Assembly (NCBI GenBank): GCA_963930645.1
Contig: OZ005651.1
Coordinates: 327,822,527-327,886,526, forward strand
Origin: Salticus scenicus
Taxonomy: Eukaryota > Arthropoda > Arachnida > Araneae > Salticidae
Direction: 5' to 3'
Length of the DNA stretch: 64,000 nt
Position numbers and translations under genes: made by a program. The notes below the pieces were generated by a model. That model saw only the letters and a program-made list of their open reading frames with translations. It did not search any database and was not told where the DNA came from. Each line of letters starts with the position of its first letter. The stretch's first letter is position 1. Shown here in pieces: positions 11,300 to 21,763 of the stretch.

Positions 11300-12235
11300 T
11301 AACTCTATGTGCAACTCTGCCTTTAACAGTGTGTGTAACTCTTCCTTTTTATTAACAGTGTGTGGAACTTTGTGTCTAAATCTGCTGTTTGTTAACAGTG
11401 TGTAACTCTTCTTTTTTTTTTAACAGTGTGTGTGTAATTCTGTGTGTATTGCTGAACTTTTCTAACAGTGTACGTAACGCTATGTGAAACTGTCACTGTG
11501 TGTGCAACCCTGTATGCAATTAACAGTGTGTGTGTAGCTCTTCTTTCTTATTAACAGTGTGTGTAACTCCATGTGTAATTTTGTTTTTTATTAACAGTTT
11601 TTTTTAACATTGTGTGTGTAACACTGTGTGTATCGCTGATTTTTAGCAAACAACGTGTGTAATTTTACTTATGTGTAACTAACAGTGTGTGTACCCCTGT
11701 ACGTAATTAAAAGTGTGTGTGCAACTCTGCCTTCTTATTAACTCTGTGTGTGTAACTCTGTGTGTAACTCTTTATTAACAGCGCCTTTTTATTAACAGTG
11801 CATGTAACTCAGTGTATAATCCTGCCTTTTTATTAGCAGTGTGTGTAATTCAATGTTCAATTCATTTTTTTTTTTTTTTTTTTTTTTTGAACAATGTGTG
11901 TAACTTTGCGTGTATCACTGTTTTTTTGCTGTGTATAATTCCACCTTTTTATTAACAGTGTGTGTAACTCCGTATGTAAATCTCTTTTTTTTTTTTTTTT
12001 TTTTTGACAATGTGTGTAACCCTGTGTGTACCGCTAATTTTTTGCTACAGTGTGTGTGTAACTCTGCATTTTTATTAACAGTTTGTGTGTAATTGTGTGT
12101 AATTGTGTGTGTAACTCTGCATTTTTATTAACAGTTTGTGTGTAATTGTGTGTGTAACTTTGCCTTTTTATAACAGAGTGTGTAACTCCGTGTTTAACTC
12201 TTCTTTTCTGAGTAGTGTATGTGTAACTCTGATTC
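11300..12235. repeat. TTAACAGTGTGTGTAACTCTG minisatellite at the composite centre
   Basis: Roughly 30-60 bp irregular units built from TTATTAACAGTGTGTG, TAACTCTGTGTG and a T-rich linker, with poly-T runs at about 11866-11888 and 11984-12005. The most regular part is 12040-12180. The His/Thr/Gln-rich minus-strand frame here is the translated repeat. It may have grown from the hairpin or microsatellite region of a neighbouring copy. Confidence 0.8.
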
Positions 12236-12317
12236 CATGAATATTTACGGGAGATAGAGCACGGACAGACAGACAAACCTAAGTCATTAACACTTTTCAA
12301 CTTTATTGGAAAGTGTT
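12236..12317 (+). mobile_element. HINE-like family 2, copy E3: 3' end fragment
   Basis: Only the terminal part remains: TATTTACGGGAGATAGAGC, then a GGACAGACAGAC microsatellite, CCTAAGTCATT, and the hairpin at 12289-12317. It abuts the minisatellite, so the core was lost or replaced. Confidence 0.6.
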
Positions 12318-12477
12318 AAAAACATTTAGAAAGTGATAAAAACGCTTATTGTAAACGAAAATGCAGTTCAAGCAATTTTCCAACAATACCTCTTAATGTA
12401 TCTGAATATTTTTGTGCGGCCCTGTAAATAATGCTAATAATATTGTATTTTATGGAAAGCATTCTTTTGTGCATATG

Positions 12478-12550
<73 letters not shown>

Positions 12551-12984
12551 CGACTTGTGCAAAGTAAAATCATTAAAATTTGGTGCTTAGAAATACCTTC
12601 CATAGAACGCAATGCTTTTAAATACTTTCGGATGTCCCTGTATACAAACCAGTGATCGTATTTACTTCAATTTACATGGGGAATATCCGGAACTGGACTT
12701 GAATGATATATTTCAATTTCATTAAAATTTGTTTAAAGTAAACGTATCAAAATACGGTTTATAGAAATATCTATCATGGAACACAGTGCTTTGGAAAATT
12801 TTGGGTGTCCCTGTAGACAAATCAGAAGAGGAATTCCCTCCATTTTCAATAGGGAACATCCGATAGTGAACTTGAATACGATATATCAGCTTCAAGAAAT
12901 TCCATGAAAATTTACAGGAGTTCGACTGCGGACAGACAGACAAACCGAAGTCATTGACACTTTTCAACCTTGCTGGAAAGTGTT
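12318..12984 (+). mobile_element. HINE-like family 2, copy E4
   Basis: It contains complementary core units (GGATGTCCCTGTATACAAACC near 12631, GGGTGTCCCTGTAGACAAATC near 12805), GACAGACAGAC and the 3' hairpin at 12956-12984. An (AT)n run at 12482-12547 replaces part of one unit. It lacks the 5' end block, so it is truncated at the left. Confidence 0.6.
12482..12547. repeat. (AT)n microsatellite
   Basis: About 33 uninterrupted AT dinucleotides inside copy E4. The Tyr-Ile frame here is an artefact of this run. Confidence 0.95.
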
Positions 12985-15349
12985 AAAAAAAGAACGAAAA
13001 ATCATGCAGTACGCACTGGTTATTAATACTCTCCAATTGTACGTGCTTGTTGTATCGTATAACTTTCAATATTCATTGCCTGCATTATCAAACAAAGGAG
13101 AGAAGCACAGAAAATATACAGATTGACTAATTCAATTTAAAACCGCTCTCAGACATCGTTGAAGAACGTTAAAAAGGCTTAATGCAAAAGAAAATCCAGC
13201 CGTTAGATTATAATTGCTTCCCTTAATGTATTTGAATATTTTAGTGTAGCCCTGTAAATCTGAAGGTTGATGATATCATATTCTATACAAAACATTATTT
13301 TAGAATATTAAAATACATCTCAATTTATTTATAATTTTTACAGTAGAAAGTTATTTAGATGTGATTTATTAAAATGTCTGTCCTAAAACGCAAAGCATTG
13401 GAAGTTCCCTGTACACAAACACGTTGTGTAGGACATATTAATGGCATTTTAAATAGGAAACATTCCATAGTGAACTTTAATAACATATATAAATATTTCA
13501 AAATTCTGAAAATATTTAAGAACTCTCGGGACGAGAGCCAGATAGAAAGACAGACAATCGGACAGAAAGATAACCAAATTAAAATCATATTCGCGCTTAA
13601 AAATTGTTAGAAAGTGTTAAAAATGCTTATTGTAAAAGAAAATGCAATTACAGCAAATTTTTATTAATAGCTCATAATGTAACTTAATATTTTTATAAGG
13701 CCCTGTAAGATTAATACTAATCATACTGTATTTATAAAAAGCATTCCTTTTTGCATATGAATAACATTTTTCAATTTCATTAAGATTTGTGCAAAGTAAA
13801 GTTATTAAAATTTGGTTTGCAGAAATACCTCTCATACAACGCAATACTTGTAAGTCTCCCTGTACACAAAACAGTGGTAATATTTTCTCCATTTCACATA
13901 GGAAACATCCGATAGCGAACTTGAATAACATATTTCAATTTCATTAAGATTTGTGTAAAGTAACGGTATTAAAATATGGTTTATAGAAATGCCTCTCATA
14001 GAAAAAAGAATAGTTTGCAGTACTTTCCGATGCCCCTGTACACAAACCAGTAGAGGTATTCACTCCATTTGTAATAGGGGAGATCCGATAGTGAACTTGA
14101 AAAACATATATTAGTTTCAAGATACTCCATAAATATTTACAGGAGTTAGAGCGCCGAAAGACAGACAGATGGGCAGACAAACAGATACACAGATACACAA
14201 ATTGAAATTATATTCATACTTAAAAATTGTTAGAAAATGTTAAAAACGCTTAATGTAAACGAAAGTGCAATTCCAGCAAACTTTTCTTAATAGCTCTTTA
14301 TGTATCTGAATATTTTTTTGTTGCTCTGTAAAACTAATACTAAACATACTATATTCTATAGAAAGCAGTCTTTTGTGCATATGAATATCACATTTCAGTT
14401 TCATTAAGCTTTGTCGAAAGTAAAGTTATCAAAATTTGGTTTATAGAAATACTTCTCATATAACGCAATGCTTTGGTATGCTTTCAAGTGTCTCTGTGCC
14501 CAAACCAGTGGTGGTATTTACTCCATTTAATATATAAAATATCCGATAGTGAACTTGAATGACATTTCTCAATTTCATTAAGGTTTGTGTACAGTAAAGG
14601 TATTAAAATATGGTTTATAGAAATATCTCTCATAGAACACAATGCTTTGTAAAAGGTTTGAGTGCCTCTGTACACAAACCAGTAGAGATATTAACTCCTT
14701 TTTCAATAGGTAACATCCGATAGTGAACTTAAATAACATATATCAGTTTCAAGAAATTACATAAATATTTACTGGAGCTAGACCGCGGACAGACGAACAG
14801 ACAGATACTTAAATTGAAATTATATTCACAGATGAAAATTGTTAGACAATGTTAAAAACGCTTAATGTAAACGAAATTGAAATTATAGCAAATTTTTATG
14901 AACAGCTCTTAATGTAACTGAATATTTTTGTGTGGCCCTGTAAATCTAATGCTAATCATGCTAAGCATTTTTTTGTGCATATGAATAACATATTTCGATT
15001 TCATTAAACTTTGTGGAAAGTAAAGTTATTAAAATTTGGTTTATAGAAATACCTCTCATAGAACGCAATGCTTTGGAGTACTTTCGAGTGTCCCTGTGTA
15101 CAAACTAGTGGTGGTATTTATTCCATTTTATATATGAAACATCCGATAGTGAACTTGAATAACATGATTCAATTTCACTAAGATTTGTATACAGTTAAGG
15201 TATTAAATATGGTTTACAGCAATACCTCTCATAGAACACAGTGCTTTGGAATACTTTCGGGTGTCCCTACAGGAATTAGAGCACGGACAGACAGACGGAC
15301 AGAGGGACAGACAAGCCTAAGTCACTTTTAAACCTTGTTGGAAAGTGTT
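12985..15349 (+). mobile_element. HINE-like family 2, copy E5, multi-unit
   Basis: The 5' end block (AGAACGAAAAATCATGC, then TTAATACTCTCCAATTGTACG) starts directly at the 3' hairpin of E4, so the two copies are joined head to tail. Higher-order junctions (GTTAAAAACGCTTAATGTAAACG or variants) lie near 13150, 13610, 14238 and 14848. Core units with GTGTCCCTGTACACAAACCAG recur in between. A decayed hairpin (about 15323-15349) after CGGACAGACAGACGGACAG closes the copy. It mirrors E1 in the left arm. Confidence 0.65.
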
Positions 15350-15394
15350 AAAAAGGAAAAAATGCTTAAACTTCCCTTAATATATCAACTGTAA

Positions 15395-15830
15395 AAATTG
15401 CCGCATTTAAGGGATAAAATTTGTCGCATTTAGGAAAATGGTGTAAACAGACCCTTAAATGCGATAAAAATTTTAAACCCCTCTTTTTAAAAAAATGTAG
15501 TATTTTTTTTTTTTCTTCTCGTAGGTATAAAGGGTATTCAAGCACATGACGTAACAGTGGTTGTTTGACCTTGAAAAATAAAAGGATAAAGTTACAGTTA
15601 CTATTTCAAAATTTTTCATCGCAATTAGGAAAAGACATCGGAAAGGCATAATGGACAATGTTTACTGCAAAAGAAAATTCTACTAGAAAAAACCTTTAAA
15701 ATTTAATGAAAAGTTTCGCGAACCGTTCTTGAAATGTGTATGTTCCATTATGATTCATAAGTATGCGATTTATGCATTTAGATTTTCAGTAGAAGCACTT
15801 TGTCGCATTTATGGGTTATCGCATTTAGGA
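15395..15830. repeat. Right subterminal motif cluster
   Basis: Copies near 15394 (GCCGCATTTAAGG), 15422 (GTCGCATTTAGG), 15455 (CTTAAATGCGAT), 15803 (GTCGCATTTATGG) and 15818 (ATCGCATTTAGG). They match the motif cluster inside the left terminus. Confidence 0.75.
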
Positions 15831-15869
15831 ACAATGACCTTAAATAAAATGTTGGCAACTCTGTTTCTT

Positions 15870-17361
15870 ATTTAAACTGTTCTGCTTTTATATGATGATA
15901 AATATTATAGGGATTACAGTTTTATATAATATTACCAAATGTCGTAGATATATTTCATTTCATTTTAATAAAAGAATCACAAGTTCAAAATAAAAGTTAT
16001 TTTATACCACGGTATGAGGTTTAGATTTCTAAAAAAAAAAAATTGTTCCAAAAGTCTCTGACAGAGAGACATTTAACGCTGTGACCAAGAAAAACATAAG
16101 AAATTTGCATAAACACGTTCCGTAGAGAGCATCATGAAAATCAAAGGAGAGTTTGGAAGATTATCATTCATAGACGAATCATCTTTCGATGGCATGTTGT
16201 ATTAATGGAGCTGTTTTATCAGCATACCAAAAATGTCAGTGCTGTCGATCTGATTGAAAACTTTGTCACACAACAAATGCAAAAATGCAAATTCACCTTG
16301 TGTTTTTTAGTTTAGGATATATCACAAATTCATTGCGTATTAAGGACATTCTTCTGAAATACGAATAAGACAACTTTAGCATTTTGCAGAATAAAGGCCT
16401 ATATGCTGTGAGTTTCAATAGTAAACGTTGCACAACGTAAGCAGTTATTGAAACATAAGAAAGGTGGTCGAGTTAAATTTGTAATCAACAATGAACGTTA
16501 TTTATTATAAATAAAGAAATATAATTGCTGTTAATTATCGTTTGAATTTGCAATTACGTGTTTATTTACCTCACATATTACACCAAAGTCTACCACAGCG
16601 GTGACTTTTGGTACTAATTTTTTTTTCTGTTTTGGTAATCGAAACCACATACTCAGCTGTGCTTGTACCCAAATTCGTATTACATTTGGCCCATCATAAT
16701 AAGGTGCTATAGAGCTCTGGATACCTCGTGTTATTTACTTCCCATCCTATAGATTGACCAATATAGTTTTAAATTTTGAAACACATGTACGGAAAAGTCA
16801 TGTGAAATTAAAGAATTACTTTTTTTTAAATTAACTATGTTTTTTAATTAACACATGTTTTCGAAATATTACTATTAAAAGAGTATTAAAATGAAAATAA
16901 TGAAACTATAAAATTAAAAGTTTGAAAAATATTTTTAAAAAGAAGCGTGTCGTTTGTTTAGTGATAATATTTCGTAGATATTTATTTTACGTATCTTTCT
17001 ATTTTGAAAAGAAAAAAAAAAGAAAGAAAGAAAGAAAGGAAAAGAAATAAAGAAACTTCGTTATTTTAAGTACTACTTTGGTTACACTCTATCTGCTGTC
17101 GTCTTAAGTTACAATGTATTCAAGATTTCAATTAAAAAATGCTAAGTAAAATAGTATTTGTATATGGTTTTTATTTATATATATATATTTTTTTCTTTCA
17201 TATGAAATTATTTTAAATATTATCTCAGATACTTTCTAAAGTTCCTTTTGTCCAAAAAGTGCATCACTTCTTATTAAAAACATTTCGTTGATTTTTTTTT
17301 TTTTTTTTTTTTTAACTTTTATTTTGTTTTTATCATTAACAAACAAAGAAACAACGTTTTT
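15870..17361. other. Non-coding stretch between composite and solitary HINE copy
   Basis: About 16060-16720 is moderately complex, non-repetitive sequence with no convincing frame. A GAAA microsatellite lies at about 17011-17052 and a poly-T run at 17291-17313. Confidence 0.55.
17061..17143. repeat. Direct repeat partner A of ~80 bp (partner B at 18566-18640)
   Basis: CTACTTTGGTTACACTCT...CTTAAGTTACAATGTATTCA aligns with TTACTTTGATTACATTCT...CTTAACTTACGATGTGTTCA at 18566-18640. The pair brackets the solitary HINE copy. It is too long for an ordinary target duplication. Confidence 0.55.
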
Positions 17362-18565
17362 AACACTTTTCAACAAAGTTGAAAAGTGTTTATGACTTTC
17401 ATTTGTTTGTTTATCTGCGCTCTAGCTCTCGTAAATTATAACGCAATTTCATGAAACTTATATATGTTATTCAAGTCCACTATCGGATGTTCCCCATTGA
17501 AAATGCAGTAAATACTACTACTGGTTTCTGTACTGGGTCACTCGAAAGTATTCCAAAGCACTGAGTTTTGAGAGAGGTATTTCTATGGATCATATTTGAA
17601 ATACCTATACTTCGCCCACATTTTAATGAAATTGAAATACGTTATTTAAGTTCACTATTGGATGTTCCTTACTGGAACTGGAGTAAATACCATCAATGGC
17701 TTGTATACAGGGACACAGGAAAGTATTCCAAACGCTGCGTTCTACGACAGGAATTTTTATAAACCATATTTTAATAACTTTACTTGGCACAAACCTTAAT
17801 GAAATAAGTTATACATATACACAAATAATGTTATCTATAGCAAATAATATAGAAGAATTACGATTTACAGGGCCGCATACAAATTTTCAGATATTTAAGG
17901 GCTATATAAGGAAATAACTAGAATTGCATTTTCATTTTTACTAAGCATTTTAACATTTTCTAACAATGTTTAAGATTGAATATGATTTGAATTAGTCTAT
18001 TCGTTTGTCTGACTGTCCGTCTGTCCGCCTTCAGCGACCGAAAATATTTTTAGAATTTCTTCAAAATGATTTATCTTATTTAAGTTCACTATGGAATGTT
18101 CCCTATTTAAAATATCATTAATAGCCTCTGTACAACTAGTTTGTATACAGGGACACCCAAAAATATGCCATTACAATGCGTTTTATGTTATAAATTACAT
18201 TTAAATAACTTTTTTGATGAAAAAATCATAATGAAATTGACTGTTATTGTTAATTTATTAAAATAGTGTTTTATATAGAATATGACATGTTTAGTATCCA
18301 GATGTACATAGCTACACTAAAATATTCAGATACATTAAGGGTTATATTTCGAAGTTACTTGAATTGCATATCAGTTTGTGTTAAGCATTTTTAACACTTT
18401 CCAGCAATGCTCAAGAGTGATTATGAATTCATTTAGTCCATCTGCCTTCCTGTCTGCCCGTTGTATGATAAGGTAGCTAAAGAACATTTAAACGATGTAA
18501 TGAATACGTAGAACTGGAAATTGTTAGTGATCAATGCGAGCCGTATGATTTTTCGTTCCCTTTTA
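17362..18565 (-). mobile_element. HINE-like family 2, solitary copy E6
   Basis: It starts with a perfect 13-bp-arm hairpin AACACTTTTCAAC-AAA-GTTGAAAAGTGTT (17362-17390). GTTTGTTTATCTG follows, then core units with GTACTGGGTCACTC, TACAGGGACACAGG, TACAGGGCCGCAT and TACAGGGACACCC, a junction near 18380, and the end block at about 18460-18565 (GAACTGGAAATTGTTAGTG, GTATGATTTTTCG). This is the cleanest whole-length copy, about 1.2 kb, and is useful for defining family ends. Confidence 0.65.
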
Positions 18566-19631
18566 ATTATTACTTTGATTACATTCTCCCTATTTTCCAC
18601 CTTAACTTACGATGTGTTCATAATTATTTTTCATTAAAGAGATGGCGTAATTTCTTTAATTTTAGCTTTTTTGTTTGTTTGTTTGTTTGTTTTTGTTTTT
18701 ACCCACTGTTTAAATCTTCAATATGTTTTTATTGTTCACTTTTTGTTTTAGTATAAACTGAACCGACATTCCTGAATATTCTATGTAATTTCTCTATTTC
18801 TTAGTAAGAATCTTCTTCTTTATGAACGTTATTGATGGATATCATTATTTGTATTTTTTATGTTACGACTATTTTCTATGGATCATAGTTCGTTTTGTAG
18901 AATGGCAGTTATCATATCTTTATTGAAACTATTCCGGGTTAATTTTTCGTATTTTAATTAAAGGTGTTACGAGTTTTTTTTAATTATTAAAATCCTTTTA
19001 AATATTATTTTACTTACTCATTCGTATTTGTCTAAAATTACATGAAATAAAAAAATTTAAAGAAAATCAATGCACTGTTTTTTTTTTTCAATATATTCAG
19101 GAAACATTTTAATTATTTTTCACGTAATTTGAAAATTTTTATGATAATCATGTTTCCCTCTCACAATTGTCGTTTTCAATAACACGAAAAATCTTACATC
19201 ATAAGGAAAAAAATAATAATTAATTTTATCTTGATGATTCCCTTATACACGATCACGATTTACATCAGTCAACTTTACATAACTATATTCTAAAAAATCA
19301 TTTTATTAGAGTTGAATTTACGATTTCACGATTGTTTCTATTAGGCAGAATAAAATTTTAGCTTTTCTATACTTCAATATTACTTTAGGGTATTTTAAAC
19401 ATTTGTTTGTGTTTTACTAATAGAATAAATTATAATTCATAAGCATAAATTTGGGAAAATCCCTAATAGGGCGCTCCATCTATCGATGCCAACAGTCAAA
19501 CCCTAAGTTATATTCTACGGAAAAATTTAGTATGTGAATTATTCATCACCTAATATGTGTGTAAAAAGAAAAAAGAAGAAAGAAAAAAATTCAAAACTAT
19601 TAAATTTATTCTTGCTTAAGAAAAATATATG

Positions 19632-19692
<61 letters not shown>

Positions 19693-20056
19693 ACATATTA
19701 TGTCTAATTTCGAAGCAAGTGAAGTTCATTTAGTAGTTCATTTTCAGCTCTTTAAACTTTTCTGAATAAAATAGTAATAGATTTAAACGATAATGTTTTG
19801 GAAAATCAGAATAAATTCATCGGTTGTAATTTTTTAAAAGTTCAAATATTAGGCAATGAGTAATTCTCGTAACAAAATTTTCCCATACAGTAAAATGGGG
19901 CTTGTCTCCCGATGACGGAGAAAATGTCAGAGGTAGAGAGGAGCCGAATATTAAGAACTAAGTCTCACATTTTTCTATTCACAATTGCAATTTTAAAGAA
20001 CTTTTTTTTAGTCTATTTAGCACACAGGGTTAGGATTCAAGGATAATATAGGAAGG
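18566..20056. other. AT-rich non-coding stretch
   Basis: Begins with direct-repeat partner B. It contains a (TTTG)n run at about 18667-18690 and (AT)n/(GT)n at about 19637-19692. No gene is seen. Confidence 0.6.
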
Positions 20057-20058
20057 TA

Positions 20059-20272
20059 CAGTCGGCAGTAAAATTATTCGAGCGCTAACAATAATTCCTA
20101 TGTAAAAAAGGTACACTTAATACTGCTTTGTTAAATAAATCCTTGTCGAGTCATGTTCTTAGTCAGTCTAAGAACATGATTCGACAAAGATGTATTTAAC
20201 AAAACAGTATTAAGTGTACTTTTTTAAACATAGGAATTATTGCTAGCGCTCGATTAATTTTGCTGCCGACTG
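20059..20272. mobile_element. 214-bp hairpin MITE, TA target duplication (Tc1/mariner type)
   Basis: The two halves are nearly perfect inverted copies, beginning CAGTCGGCAGTAAAATTA and ending with the complement TAATTTTGCTGCCGACTG. The centre is TTCTTAGTCAGTCTAAGAA. TA flanks both sides (20057-20058, 20273-20274). A transcript would fold into one long stem. There is no coding capacity; mobility would depend on a transposase elsewhere. Confidence 0.9.
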
Positions 20273-20686
20273 TATAACATAAACTTTTTTTTTTCTAGTA
20301 AAATGGAAACTCTCAGTGCATTCATATAGAGAACTGTCAATTTACTTTTTTTAAAAGGTAGTGGTTTACTAAGAATTTTAATTAAGGAAAAATGTTTATT
20401 TATGAATAATACTTTATTATTTATATTTATGCATAAATACATAAATTATACATATATATAATCCTGTTTTAGGAGACATAGTAAATTAGTACCTAAAAAT
20501 CATTTTATATCCATTTCATTTATCGATAATTTCGTAAATTTCCTATTATAATTCGTATGATAAACTAAATATTTTTTACTTTTAATCGAAAACGTGATAT
20601 CAAAGCTCATTTCTTATTCAACATAGATTAAATTAAGCATAAATAACAATCTAAATATGATTTAAATTAATAAATATATTTAATAA

Positions 20687-20727
<41 letters not shown>

Positions 20728-20744
20728 AGAACTTAAAATTACAC

Positions 20745-20968
20745 ATATCTATGATGACCAGATCATAGTGCTTTTATAAATTAAAAGCGTTAATAATTAT
20801 TACAATTCCTTAATTAGGAATATAATTTTATATTCTTTGTAAATTGGGGACTAAAATGCTAATAATTATGATTAATAATTTTCATGCAAAAATTTTTAAA
20901 ACTTAGAAAAACAGTTTACAAAAACGAACTGTGCTCTATAAAAGAGGACATCTGGTCAGCATAGATAT
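20745..20968. mobile_element. Possible 224-bp TIR element
   Basis: ATATCTATGATGACCAGAT...GCTTTTATA at 20745 pairs with the complement of TATAAAAGAGGACATCTGGTCAGCATAGATAT at 20968. The pairing has a few mismatches over ~38 bp. The interior is AT-rich. No clear target duplication is seen, so the boundaries are uncertain. Confidence 0.5.
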
Positions 20969-21620
20969 CTGGTCATTCCTTTTGTAAAATACATTATATT
21001 ATTATTTCAAAAAAAAAAAAAAAAAGAAAGAAAGAAAGAAAAATCATGTTAAATAGATTTACGTGTATTTTTAAAAATTGGTTCAGACTATAATTTCATT
21101 AGATCTAGTACACAGAGGAAAAATATCGAAAATGAGGCTTACAATTATTCTTGACGTAATATGCGTTACCGTTTGATAACAAGAACTATGCCACACCCAC
21201 AACACCTAAATTCTTAAACATGCCTGATGAATTACTTTCGTTAATTAATTCTATTTTTTCTTCACCTGTTGTTTCATTACATTAAAATAAAGACAGCATA
21301 ACAGTGATGAGATGTTTATTTATATAAAATAAAAATATTACAAACTACTCACACTCCCTATGCATAAAATGTTTTTCAAAGCAAGAAGCATACACGCGAA
21401 AATTACGAATTTGAATATTACTTTAATTTCGGGGTTTTTTAGAATCATTGATTAGTGACAAAAATAAATTATAGACGGATATACATTTTTTTTTTTAATA
21501 AGTTAAACCAGTTTTAATTCGACTAAAGTTAAAGCAGTAAAATATGCGGATAGTAAAACATTAATTCCGTTTTGTGAATATTGTAAGTATGAATATTTTC
21601 TGATTAAAAAAAAAATAGTA
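20969..21620. other. AT-rich spacer
   Basis: Poly-A/GAAA run at about 21009-21042. No gene or element is recognised. Confidence 0.6.
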
Positions 21621-21761
21621 TAGGGGTGGAACACTGGCGCAGAATTCATTCCAGTATTTGTTTAAGAAATTCCTCTACTTATAATTACCGTTGATTTAAG
21701 AAGTAGAAGATTTTGTTTCATTGATAGTGGTATGAATTCTGCTCCAGTGTTGAATCCCTGA
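21621..21761. mobile_element. 141-bp MITE, TA target duplication
   Basis: Arms read AACACTGGCGCAGAATTCAT (left) and the complement of ATGAATTCTGCTCCAGTGTT (right), extending inward to GAAGTAGAAG/CTCTACTT. TA occurs at 21619-21620 and 21762-21763. The outermost bases are less conserved. Non-coding. Confidence 0.75.
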
Positions 21762-21763
21762 TA

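Larger units (their letters stand above)
6715..15863. mobile_element. ~9.15 kb composite element with inverted termini and inverted HINE arrays
   Basis: The left end CAGAGTTGCCGGCATTTTA (6715-6733), continued after a nested MITE by TAAGGTCATTGTGCCTAAA, matches the inverted right end CAGAGTTGCCAACATTTTA...TAAGGTCATTGTTCC (15863 leftward to 15818). TTTCTT lies immediately outside both ends (6709-6714 and 15864-15869). Subterminal TCGCATTTAGG-like motifs cluster inside both ends. The interior holds minus-oriented family-2 HINE-like copies on the left, a minisatellite at the centre and plus-oriented copies on the right, so the whole folds back on itself. No transposase frame survives. The superfamily is unassigned: CAGAG ends are hAT-like, but a 6-bp duplication is not the usual 8 bp. 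The alternative is a small TIR element later filled by independent insertions. Confidence 0.65.

Noticed and set aside
12034..12300. His/Thr/Gln-repeat frame on the minus strand
   Set aside because: It is the translated TTAACAGTGTGTGTAACTCTG minisatellite; unit length varies and frames shift between units.
7200..15340. CRISPR-like regular spacing of TACAGGGACACCC motifs
   Set aside because: The repeats are whole ~190-bp diverged units, with conserved sequence between motifs and no unique spacers; the context is eukaryotic.
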